Positions 57,214 to 64,000 of a stretch of DNA of 64,000 bases are shown one piece after another; positions within the stretch are counted from its first letter, which is position 1; each line of letters opens with the position of its first letter. The DNA lies in NCBI GenBank assembly GCA_018402205.1, contig JAGYIX010000003.1:434001-498000 (forward strand), given 5' to 3'. A program made the translations under genes and the position numbers. Below the pieces are notes generated by a model. It was given only the letters and a program-made list of their open reading frames with translations, was not told where the DNA came from and did not search any database. The stretch comes from Flavobacteriaceae bacterium (GTDB lineage Bacteria; Bacteroidota; Bacteroidia; Flavobacteriales; Flavobacteriaceae).

Positions 57214-59481
57214 ATGATTCCAAAAACCTACCAAGAGGTCATTGACCTCGGTGACGGTCGTTCGATAACGATCGAAACCGGAAAACTTGCCAAACAGGCA
57301 CATGGCTCTGTAATGGTTCGCTCAGGCAACTGTATGATGCTATGCACCGTTGTGTCAAACTATCAAGCTTCAGATGTTGATTTTCTGCCACTTACCGTAG
57401 ATTACCGAGAAAAATTTGCTGCCGCCGGAAGGTATCCCGGAGGATTCTTTAAACGAGAAGCTCGCCCGAGCGACGGAGAGGTGCTTACTATGCGTATAGT
57501 AGATAGAGTACTGCGTCCGCTGTTTCCTAAAGACTATCACTCAGAAACTCAGGTTATGCTTCAGCTAATGTCATTAGATGACACTATCACGCCTGACGCT
57601 CTAGTTGGTCTGGCTGCATCTACTGCATTGCAACTATCAGACATACCCTTTGAAACGGCTATCTCAGAAGTGCGAATTGGTCGTATAAATGGAAACTTTA
57701 TACTCAATCCGTCGCGAGAGCAACTTCAATTATCTGACCTAGACATGATCATCGGAGCCTCTGCAGACTCTGTAATGATGGTTGAAGGTGAGATGAAAGA
57801 GATTAGTGAAGAAGAAATGGTTGAGGCCATCAAATTTGCTCACGAAGCCATTAAGATACAGTGTGCCGCTCAGCATCGCCTGGTAGCCCAAGTGGGTAAA
57901 AAAGAGGTGCGCGAGTTTGAAGAAGCCGCTGAAGACACTGCGCTAAAAGCTCGTATTCGCGAATTGGCTTATGACCGCGTTTATGAAGTAGCCAAACAAG
58001 GCTCTTCGAAAAAAGAAAGAAGCCAAGCTTTTGGTGAGATCAAAGAGGCAGTTAAGGCAGCCTTCAGTGAAGAGGAGCACGAAACCTATGGAGCTTTAAT
58101 CTCTAAGTATTTCTATAAAATTGAAAAAGAAGCTGTTCGAAACCTTACCCTTGATGAGGGGCTTCGATTAGACGGTCGTAAAACCGATGAGATTCGTCCT
58201 ATTTGGTGTGAGGTAGATTACCTACCTTCTACTCACGGATCAGGTATTTTTACCCGTGGCGAAACTCAAGTTCTTTCTACCGTTACTTTAGGTACTTCTC
58301 GAGAGGCTAGTATCATTGACATGCCCTCACTAGAAGGCGAAGAAACCTTTTACTTGCATTACAATTTTCCGCCGTTCTCTACCGGAGAGGCGCGACCCAT
58401 TCGCGGAACTTCTAGAAGAGAAGTAGGACACGGAAATCTAGCGCAACGAGCACTAAAGAACATGATTCCAGACAACTGCCCTTACACCGTAAGAATAGTT
58501 TCAGAGGTACTTGAATCTAATGGTTCGTCTTCAATGGCCACGGTTTGTTCAGGAACACTTGCCTTAATGGATGCCGGTATTCAGCTCGTTAAGCCCGTAT
58601 CTGGTATTGCTATGGGGCTTATCACAGATGTTGAAACAGGAAAATACGCAGTACTTTCTGATATTCTAGGAGACGAAGATCACTTAGGAGACATGGACTT
58701 CAAAGTTACCGGAACCGCAGACGGAATAACCGCTTGCCAGATGGATATCAAGGTTAAAGGACTTTCTTATGAGATTCTATCTAAAGCTTTACACCAAGCA
58801 AAAGAAGGTAGACTTCACATTTTAGAGAAACTTGTAGAAACGCTTGACACTCCAAGAGCCGAAGTTAAGGCTCATGCTCCAAAAATTGTGACTACCCAAA
58901 TTCCAGGCGACCTTATTGGTGCTTTTATTGGAAGTGGCGGAAAGAATATCCAAGAGCTACAAAAAACCACCAAGTGTACCATTGTTATCAATGAGACCGA
59001 AGAGGGTGAAGGTTTAGTAGAGATTCTGGGAACTAGCCAAGACGGTATAGATGCGGTTCTCACAGCCATTGAATCGCTATTGTTCAAACCAGAGGTCGGA
59101 AACAGCTATCTCGTAAAAGTGATCAAAGTATTAGACTTTGGTGCCGTAGTAGAATATGTTGAAGCTGCAGGAAACGAGGTGCTTCTGCACGTATCTGAAC
59201 TCGCATGGGAACGCACAGAAAACGTCACCGATGTGGTTAATATGGGTGACGAGTTCGAAGTCAAGTACATGGGCTTTGATCCGCGCACCAAAAAAGAGAA
59301 GGTCTCTAGAAGAGCTCTTTTAGAAAAGCCTGAAGGTTACATAGAGCGTCCACCGCGTCAAGACCGCGACAATAGAGGTCGAGGCTCAGATCGCAACGGA
59401 GGACGTCGCGACTCTAATTCTAGGGGTCCGAGAGACCACGGAAGAAGAGACGACAACGAAGGCCGTTCGTCAGACAACTAG
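57214..59481 (+). CDS. pnp: Polyribonucleotide nucleotidyltransferase (PNPase)
   Basis: 755 residues from [16 protein letters not shown]; an ATT/ATG frame extension to 57163 runs through the leader hairpins and is not used. Two RNase PH domains ([39 protein letters not shown]) are followed by a KH domain ([18 protein letters not shown]) and an S1 domain ([20 protein letters not shown]). The C-terminal ~45 residues are a basic Arg/Gly/Asp-rich tail not present in E. coli PNPase. It degrades mRNA 3' to 5'. Confidence 0.96.
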   Translation: MIPKTYQEVIDLGDGRSITIETGKLAKQAHGSVMVRSGNCMMLCTVVSNYQASDVDFLPLTVDYREKFAAAGRYPGGFFKREARPSDGEVLTMRIVDRVLRPLFPKDYHSETQVMLQLMSLDDTITPDALVGLAASTALQLSDIPFETAISEVRIGRINGNFILNPSREQLQLSDLDMIIGASADSVMMVEGEMKEISEEEMVEAIKFAHEAIKIQCAAQHRLVAQVGKKEVREFEEAAEDTALKARIRELAYDRVYEVAKQGSSKKERSQAFGEIKEAVKAAFSEEEHETYGALISKYFYKIEKEAVRNLTLDEGLRLDGRKTDEIRPIWCEVDYLPSTHGSGIFTRGETQVLSTVTLGTSREASIIDMPSLEGEETFYLHYNFPPFSTGEARPIRGTSRREVGHGNLAQRALKNMIPDNCPYTVRIVSEVLESNGSSSMATVCSGTLALMDAGIQLVKPVSGIAMGLITDVETGKYAVLSDILGDEDHLGDMDFKVTGTADGITACQMDIKVKGLSYEILSKALHQAKEGRLHILEKLVETLDTPRAEVKAHAPKIVTTQIPGDLIGAFIGSGGKNIQELQKTTKCTIVINETEEGEGLVEILGTSQDGIDAVLTAIESLLFKPEVGNSYLVKVIKVLDFGAVVEYVEAAGNEVLLHVSELAWERTENVTDVVNMGDEFEVKYMGFDPRTKKEKVSRRALLEKPEGYIERPPRQDRDNRGRGSDRNGGRRDSNSRGPRDHGRRDDNEGRSSDN

Positions 59482-59502
59482 GCTTAAAACAGCCACCTTA
59501 CT

Positions 59503-59534
59503 AAAAGCCGCTCCCAAAAAGAGCGGCTTTTTTT
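59503..59534 (+). terminator. Intrinsic terminator after pnp
   Basis: Stem AAAGCCGCTC with its complement GAGCGGCTTT around CCCAAAAA, followed by a seven-T run. Confidence 0.85.
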
Positions 59535-59610
59535 ATGATATCTATATGCGCACTGTAACCTTTTAAGTATTCGAACGTATAATAAGGCGTACTCTTAAAT
59601 TTTACGTTTC

Positions 59611-60474
59611 ATGAGACAGCTTAAAATAACCAAACAAGTAACCAATAGAGAGACCGCCTCTTTAGATAAATACCTTCAAGAAATTGGTAAGGTAGATTTA
59701 ATTACCGCTGAAGAAGAGGTTGAACTCGCACAGAAAATAAAGGCCGGAGACCAGCGTGCCTTAGAAAAACTAACCAAGGCAAACCTTCGCTTCGTGGTTT
59801 CTGTGGCCAAACAATACCAAAATCAGGGTCTTACCCTACCTGATCTTATCAACGAAGGAAACCTAGGTCTTATAAAAGCAGCACAGCGATTTGACGAGAC
59901 CAGAGGATTCAAATTCATTTCTTACGCCGTGTGGTGGATTAGACAATCTATTCTTCAGGCTTTGGCCGAACAATCGCGTATTGTGCGTTTGCCCTTGAAT
60001 AAGATCGGATCGATCAATAAAATAAACAAGACTTTTGCCCACTTAGAGCAAACCCATGAGCGCATGCCCTCTGCTGAAGAGATCGCTCAAGAACTAGACA
60101 TGACTGTTGAAGATGTAAAGCAATCGCTGAAAAATTCGGGGCGCCACGTTTCTATGGATGCTCCATTAATTGACGGTGAAGATTCTAATTTGTACGACGT
60201 TCTGCGCTCTGGAGAATCTCCAAACCCTGATAAAGAACTTCTACACGAATCGCTTCGTACCGAAATTGAACGCGCTCTTGAGACACTTACCCCAAGAGAG
60301 GCAGACGTGGTACGCCTTTATTTTGGTCTAGCCGGGCAGCACTCTATGACCCTTGAAGAAATTGGAGAAACCTTTGATCTGACTAGAGAACGCGTGCGCC
60401 AGATAAAGGAGAAAGCTATTCGCCGACTAAAACACACTTCTAGAAGTAAAATTCTTAAAACGTATTTAGGATAA
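59611..60474 (+). CDS. rpoD: Primary sigma factor RpoD (sigma-70, short form)
   Basis: 287 residues. Region 1.2 ([20 protein letters not shown]), region 2 ([35 protein letters not shown]), region 3 ([14 protein letters not shown]) and region 4 ([20 protein letters not shown]) are all present, while region 1.1 and the long nonconserved insert are missing. This short primary sigma factor is standard in Bacteroidota and recognises the TTTG / TAnnTTTG promoters seen throughout this window. Confidence 0.95.
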   Translation: MRQLKITKQVTNRETASLDKYLQEIGKVDLITAEEEVELAQKIKAGDQRALEKLTKANLRFVVSVAKQYQNQGLTLPDLINEGNLGLIKAAQRFDETRGFKFISYAVWWIRQSILQALAEQSRIVRLPLNKIGSINKINKTFAHLEQTHERMPSAEEIAQELDMTVEDVKQSLKNSGRHVSMDAPLIDGEDSNLYDVLRSGESPNPDKELLHESLRTEIERALETLTPREADVVRLYFGLAGQHSMTLEEIGETFDLTRERVRQIKEKAIRRLKHTSRSKILKTYLG

Positions 60475-60537
60475 TATTTGTATATTTCGATTACTTACAG
60501 TTTTCGTGGCTGTTCGTTTTTTGATTGATGATTATGG

Positions 60538-60570
60538 AAACGCCGGCTAAAGCCGGCGTTTCTATTTTTA
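60538..60570 (+). terminator. Intrinsic terminator between rpoD and rpe
   Basis: Perfect stem AAACGCCGGC-TAAA-GCCGGCGTTT followed by CTATTTTTA. Confidence 0.82.
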
Positions 60571-60583
60571 GCCCTTAAATCTT

Positions 60584-60591
60584 TACCTTTG
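60584..60591 (+). promoter_or_regulatory. -7 box of rpe-ypdA
   Basis: TACCTTTG fully matches TAnnTTTG and ends 5 bp before the rpe ATG, directly behind the upstream terminator. Confidence 0.5.
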
Positions 60592-60596
60592 CCTTC

Positions 60597-61247
60597 ATGT
60601 CAGTAGAAATTGCACCTTCGCTATTAGCCGCTGATTTTGGGGCTTTAAGCCACGAAGTCACCCAGCTGAACTCTAGTAAAGCTACCCTTTTACATCTCGA
60701 TGTGATGGACGGCAGCTTTGTACCCAATATCTCTTTCGGACCTGTGGTTATTGAGTCGGTTGCTAAAGCATCTACTCTTGAGCTAGACATTCATCTCATG
60801 ATCGAAGATCCTGATCGTTATATTGCCGATTATGCCAAATTTTCGCCTAAATACATCAGTGTACACGAAGAAGCCTGCAGGCATCTAGATCGAAGCATCG
60901 ATTATATCAAGTCATTTAAGGTGATGGCCGGAGTCGCCATAAATCCGCATACCCCGATCACACATATCACTGAAATACTGCATAAAGTTGACCTGGTTTG
61001 CGTAATGAGCGTGAACCCCGGATTCGGCGGACAGAGCTTTATACACTACACTCTAAAAAAAATTAGCGCCCTCAGAACTCTTATTGACCGACAAGGGCTT
61101 TCTACAAAAATTGAGGTCGACGGAGGAGTCACTTTAGCCAACGCAGCCGAAATAAAAGCAGCCGGTGCAGATATTCTTGTGGCCGGAAGCTCGGTGTTCA
61201 AAGCTCATAATACGCTCAAAGCCATAGAAGAATTGCATAATGCATGA
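60597..61247 (+). CDS. rpe: Ribulose-phosphate 3-epimerase
   Basis: A 216-residue TIM barrel of the pentose phosphate pathway. EIAPSLLAADFGAL at the N-terminus, HLDVMDGSFVPNISFGP near residue 33 (metal His/Asp), LDIHLMIEDPDRYI near 62, VMSVNPGFGGQSFI near 138 and IEVDGGVTLANA near 170 are all present. It overlaps ypdA by 8 bp. Confidence 0.96.
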   Translation: MSVEIAPSLLAADFGALSHEVTQLNSSKATLLHLDVMDGSFVPNISFGPVVIESVAKASTLELDIHLMIEDPDRYIADYAKFSPKYISVHEEACRHLDRSIDYIKSFKVMAGVAINPHTPITHITEILHKVDLVCVMSVNPGFGGQSFIHYTLKKISALRTLIDRQGLSTKIEVDGGVTLANAAEIKAAGADILVAGSSVFKAHNTLKAIEELHNA

Positions 61248-62226
61248 ACCCCGTTTTTTCGAGGTAATTATCGTAGGGGCAGGCCCGATTGGGCTGGCAT
61301 GCGCCTTAGAGTGCACCTCTAGAAATCTGAGTTATTTAGTGCTCGAGAAGGGAGCTCTAGTAAACTCCCTTTATCACTACCCAAAGGGAATGCAGTTTTT
61401 CTCCTCCTCTGACAAACTATCTCTTAAGAACACCCCCTTTATCAGCAAAGAACCCAAGCCTTTTAGAGATGAAGCACTGGCCTATTACCGAGGCATAGCC
61501 CAAGGTGAAAACCTTAATATTCGACTTTTTGAGCGCGTAGAGCAGATCCAAAAATCAGGCCGCACATTTACGGTTAGCAGCTCAAAATCTGCCTACCGCA
61601 GCAACGCTGTCATCATCGCCACCGGATTTTTCGATATACCTAACCGTCTTAAAATAGCCGGAGAAGAATTAGATAAAGTCAGCCATTATTTTGAAGATGC
61701 CCATTTTTACGCCAATCAAAAAGTGGTGATCGTTGGAGGCAATAACTCGGCAGTTGACGCGGCACTTTCTTGTTATAGAGCGGGTGCCCATGTAACTATG
61801 GTCATGCGCGGCCCCTCAATAGGAGAGCGCGTTAAGTACTGGGTGCGTCCAGAAATCATCAACCGCATTGAAGACCAGTCAATTAGTGCCTATTACGAAA
61901 GTACCCTAGAGGAGATTCAAGACAATCATGTGGTGATTAAGACGGTTTCCAAATCACTCACCATAGAGAACGATTTTGTGCTGCTAATGACCGGCTATCG
62001 TCCCGACTACGATTTTTTGCATCGCATTGGAGTTGCCATAGACCAAGATGCCAATAAAACTCCGATTTGCGATGAGCATACCCTTGAATCATCCGTTTCT
62101 GGACTATACCTGGCCGGAGTCGTCTTAGGCGGATTAAAAACCAACCTGTGGTACATAGAAAATTCTCGTGAACACGCAGAACGCATTTGTGATCATATCG
62201 AAAAGCAGAAAGAAGCATACGCATAA
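61240..62226 (+). CDS. ypdA: YpdA-family FAD/NAD(P)-dependent oxidoreductase
   Basis: A 328-residue two-dinucleotide-binding flavoprotein. IIVGAGPIGLACALECTSRN binds FAD, VVIVGGNNSAVDAALSCYRA near residue 163 binds NADPH. YPKGMQFFSSSDKLSL near 46 is typical for the YpdA group, which reduces bacillithiol disulfide in Firmicutes and, as some flavobacteria make bacillithiol, perhaps here too. It lacks the CxxC of thioredoxin reductases. It is coupled to rpe by overlap. Confidence 0.88.
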   Translation: MHEPRFFEVIIVGAGPIGLACALECTSRNLSYLVLEKGALVNSLYHYPKGMQFFSSSDKLSLKNTPFISKEPKPFRDEALAYYRGIAQGENLNIRLFERVEQIQKSGRTFTVSSSKSAYRSNAVIIATGFFDIPNRLKIAGEELDKVSHYFEDAHFYANQKVVIVGGNNSAVDAALSCYRAGAHVTMVMRGPSIGERVKYWVRPEIINRIEDQSISAYYESTLEEIQDNHVVIKTVSKSLTIENDFVLLMTGYRPDYDFLHRIGVAIDQDANKTPICDEHTLESSVSGLYLAGVVLGGLKTNLWYIENSREHAERICDHIEKQKEAYA

Positions 62227-62258
62227 ATACTACCTTTAACCTCAACATTAGATACACT

Positions 62259-62705
62259 ATGAGTTTACAAGAACAGGTGATGGACGCCATGAAAATGGCT
62301 ATGAAAGCCAAAGACACCGTTGCCCTAGAGTCTCTGAGAGCGATCAAATCGGCCCTTCTTCTTCAGCAATCGGAAGACAGATCATCAGCTATGACCAAAC
62401 AAGATGAAATCAAGCTACTTCAAAAACTGGTAAAACAGCGCAAAGACAGTGCGAGCATATACACAGAACAAGGTAGGCAAGACCTCGCCGACCCAGAATT
62501 AGCTCAGGTCGCCGTAATCGAAACCTTCTTGCCCGAGCCCATTAGCGAAGACGCCCTTAGCAAACTGATCGCCGATTGCATAACTGAAACAGCTGCATCG
62601 GGCATGAAAGATATGGGTAAGGTAGTTGCCTTAGTAAACGATCGAGCCGCTGGCCGCGCAGAAGGAAAGCTTATCGCCCAGCTAGTAAAAGCATCCCTTT
62701 CTTAG
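62259..62705 (+). CDS. GatB/YqeY-domain protein
   Basis: A 148-residue helical protein. SLQEQVMDAMKMAMKAKDTV at the start, KLLQKLVKQRKDSASIYTEQ near residue 53 and SGMKDMGKVVALVNDRAAGR near 117 are the family pattern, related to the tail domain of GatB. The role is not well defined; tRNA-related binding is assumed. TACCTTTA at 62231-62238 is a weak -7-like element. Confidence 0.9.
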   Translation: MSLQEQVMDAMKMAMKAKDTVALESLRAIKSALLLQQSEDRSSAMTKQDEIKLLQKLVKQRKDSASIYTEQGRQDLADPELAQVAVIETFLPEPISEDALSKLIADCITETAASGMKDMGKVVALVNDRAAGRAEGKLIAQLVKASLS

Positions 62706-62768
62706 AGATTTTGGTCACTTTACACAAAGTAGCCTCGATTTTTTTCACACTTATCTCTATCGTTGGTT

Positions 62769-62776
62769 TAATTTTG
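62769..62776 (+). promoter_or_regulatory. -7 box of tRNA-Arg
   Basis: TAATTTTG fully matches TAnnTTTG, 15 bp before the first base of the tRNA. Confidence 0.5.
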
Positions 62777-62791
62777 CAGCGATAACAAAAA

Positions 62792-62865
62792 GGCCGCGTA
62801 GTTCAACTGGATAGAATATCAGATTTCGGCTCTGAGGGTTGGGGGTTCGAATCCTCCCGCGGTCA
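62792..62865 (+). tRNA. tRNA-Arg (anticodon UCG)
   Basis: All four arms can be folded by eye: acceptor GGCCGCG with CGCGGTC (one G-U), D arm, anticodon stem TCAGA/TCTGA with loop TTTCGGC, so the anticodon is TCG, and T arm GGGGG-TTCGAAT-CCTCC. The discriminator base is A at 62865. The CCA end is not encoded. It reads CGA and other CGN codons. Confidence 0.93.
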
Positions 62866-62884
62866 CTTAAGGATCAAAAAAATG

Positions 62885-62910
62885 CGGGCACCAATGGGTG
62901 CCCGTTTTTT
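62885..62910 (+). terminator. Intrinsic terminator after tRNA-Arg
   Basis: Stem CGGGCACC with GGTGCCCG around AATG, followed by six T, 19 bp after the tRNA. Confidence 0.85.
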
Positions 62911-63002
62911 ATGTGCGATAGCCGTCACAATCTTGCTTGTGTAAGGGCAGAGCGCAAAAAACAGTGGCTGCGTGAGCAGTCGCATTTTTTTGATTTAGAC
63001 TA

Positions 63003-63139
63003 CGGAGCGCCAGAGGATCAGGGCGACGCCTTTAGGGCGGCGCACTAATCCGAAACGTGGGAGGTTGAAAACCGGAGCGCCAGAGGATCAGGGCGACGCC
63101 ATTAGGGCGGCGCACTAATCCGAAAACGTGGGAGGTTGA
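63003..63139 (+). repeat. GC-rich 70-bp tandem duplication with internal hairpins
   Basis: Unit 1 (63003-63068) and unit 2 (63073-63139) start 70 bp apart and differ by one substitution and one A insertion. Each contains an imperfect hairpin, GCGACGCC against GGCGGCGC, nested in GGAT...ATCC (63015-63051 and 63085-63121). The GC content is clearly above that of the surroundings. No convincing protein is encoded. It ends directly before the -7 box of the TonB receptor gene. Function unknown. Confidence 0.85.
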
Positions 63140-63140
63140 T

Positions 63141-63148
63141 TATCTTTG
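63141..63148 (+). promoter_or_regulatory. -7 box of the TonB-dependent receptor gene
   Basis: TATCTTTG fully matches TAnnTTTG, ends 8 bp before the ATG and starts 1 bp after the GC-rich repeat. Confidence 0.5.
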
Positions 63149-63156
63149 TGACAGCT

Positions 63157-64000
63157 ATGAAATCAATACACCTAAACTCACGCCTAACCACCCTGCTCCT
63201 GCTCGTGGGCACCCTATGGCTAAATGCACAAAATTCAGGCTATCTAAGAGGTAGAGTAGTAGACGAATTAGGCTATCCGATCAGTGGGGTATCCGTATTC
63301 ATCGAAGGCTCCCAAATAGGGGCTCAAACCGATCTAGACGGCTACTACACTATAGAGCCGCTAACACCGGGGTCGTACAATCTAACCGCCTCAGCACTGG
63401 GCTACCAGGCCCAAACGCTCTTTAATGTGCTGGTAAAATCCAAAGGAACACAGAGCTATAACTTCACGCTACTCGAAAGAGTTGAGGCACTTGAAGGGGT
63501 AGTGCTTGACCTACAGAACCGTATCTCAAGGCCCAAAGAAACTCCACTTTCGACCCAAACACTTTCGGCAGTCGAACTAGCCACCTACCCCGGAGGCAAT
63601 AACGATGTGGTGCAGGTCGCCCAGACCCTACCGGGTGTATCGCCTTCAGTCGGAGGATTCAGAAACGACCTGATCATCCGCGGAGGAGGGCCGAATGAAA
63701 ACGTGTATTACCTTGACGGGGTAGAAATACCCAACATCAATCACTTTAGCACTCAAGGGAGCGCTGGAGGCCCTGTGGGTATGATCAACGTTTCGTTTAT
63801 AGAAAGCGTCACCCTCTCTGCATCGGGTTTTGGAGCGCAGTACGACAATCCGCTATCCGGAGTGCTCCAATTCAATCAGCGCAAAGGCAGCCGTACCGAA
63901 TGGAATCGCAATATCCGCGTGAGTGCTAGTGAAACAGCCTTAACCTTTGACGGGCCTATTCAAATTAATGACAAGAGCGAGACCACCTTTATTGGCTCGG
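63157..64000 (+). CDS. TonB-dependent receptor with carboxypeptidase-like N-terminal domain (partial)
   Basis: An open frame of 281 codons from ATG 63157 to the window edge, without stop. A signal peptide (LTTLLLLVGTLWLNAQ) is followed by a CarboxypepD_reg domain (GRVVDELGYPISGVSVFIEG, DLDGYYTIEPLTPGSYNLTA) and the TonB plug (VAQTLPGVSPSVGGFRNDLI, IRGGGPNENVYYLDGVEIPN). The barrel lies outside the window. Substrate unknown; no SusD-like partner can be seen within this window. Confidence 0.9.
   Translation, partial: MKSIHLNSRLTTLLLLVGTLWLNAQNSGYLRGRVVDELGYPISGVSVFIEGSQIGAQTDLDGYYTIEPLTPGSYNLTASALGYQAQTLFNVLVKSKGTQSYNFTLLERVEALEGVVLDLQNRISRPKETPLSTQTLSAVELATYPGGNNDVVQVAQTLPGVSPSVGGFRNDLIIRGGGPNENVYYLDGVEIPNINHFSTQGSAGGPVGMINVSFIESVTLSASGFGAQYDNPLSGVLQFNQRKGSRTEWNRNIRVSASETALTFDGPIQINDKSETTFIGS

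Noticed and set aside
59603-59610. TACGTTTC directly before rpoD as -7 box
   Set aside because: It touches the ATG with no spacing, so transcription would begin inside the gene; probably chance.
62839-63048. 69-codon frame starting inside tRNA-Arg and running into the GC-rich repeat
   Set aside because: It begins in the T arm of the tRNA, crosses a strong terminator and ends in the duplication; the composition is not protein-like.
62850-63139. Integration (att) site at the tRNA-Arg 3' end
   Set aside because: No second copy of the tRNA 3' end and no integrase are visible within the window.

Overview
This 64 kb window looks like a chromosomal segment of a marine-type member of the Bacteroidota, class Flavobacteriia. 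The pointers are: many genes preceded by a TAnnTTTG-type -7 box and almost none by a Shine-Dalgarno sequence; a full Na+-translocating NADH:quinone reductase locus; PorT/TamL-type outer-membrane genes; a TonB-dependent receptor with a carboxypeptidase-like N-terminal domain; a short region-1.1-less RpoD; and a Cys-less AccD. The genus cannot be fixed from sequence alone. Genes are packed very tightly: all ten tail-to-tail gene pairs overlap at their 3' ends.

Layout. 1-3.7 kb: end of the tryptophan operon (trpD-C-F-B-A) plus a small membrane protein. 3.7-6.1 kb (minus): yaaA, rluD, a PASTA protein. 6.1-10 kb: ddl, coaD (frameshifted as sequenced), a Nudix hydrolase, pyrE, an SRPBCC protein, birA. 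10-14.6 kb: rsfS-ftsH-LUD-cdsA-psd (ribosome silencing, membrane proteolysis, phospholipid synthesis). 14.6-22.7 kb: valS, DUF1573-like protein, aminotransferase, murB, small Cys-rich protein, ECF-type sigma factor, lipA, lpxK. 22.7-28 kb: Nif3-like protein, a coiled-coil 'zinc ribbon' protein lacking its cysteines, then a light/DNA-repair operon (flavin-reductase-like protein, a 47-residue DUF2256 protein, CRY-DASH, iron-sulfur photolyase). 28-34.6 kb: ClpP paralogue, lipoprotein, O-methyltransferase, tatA, secreted M1 peptidase, DUF6702-like protein and two tandem carboxypeptidase-regulatory-like paralogues. 34.7-39 kb: GNAT, a Tat-type M15 peptidase, gpmI, map, a methyltransferase. 39-46.5 kb (minus): nqrABCDEF (nqrC frameshifted), a 120-residue conserved protein and apbE, whose product attaches FMN to NqrB/NqrC. 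46.7-54.7 kb: pruA, rsmG, aspC, ubiE/menG, porT, a TrmH-family methyltransferase, and tamL (frameshifted). 54.7-62.7 kb: fba, accD, rpsO, pnp, rpoD, rpe, ypdA, yqeY. 62.8-64 kb: tRNA-Arg(UCG), a GC-rich 70-bp tandem duplication, and the start of a TonB-dependent receptor cut by the window edge.

Most of the window is core metabolism and envelope biogenesis; no CRISPR array, prophage, transposase or rRNA was seen. The least explained parts are the palindromic DNA in front of the photolyase operon, the periplasmic DUF6702/paralogue/M1-peptidase cluster, the GC-rich duplication next to the tRNA, the 120-residue protein between nqrF and apbE, and -7 boxes so close to start codons that leaderless mRNAs are predicted. 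Three single-base frameshifts in genes that should be indispensable most likely reflect sequence or assembly errors, but one lies in an A-tract where transcriptional slippage is also conceivable.
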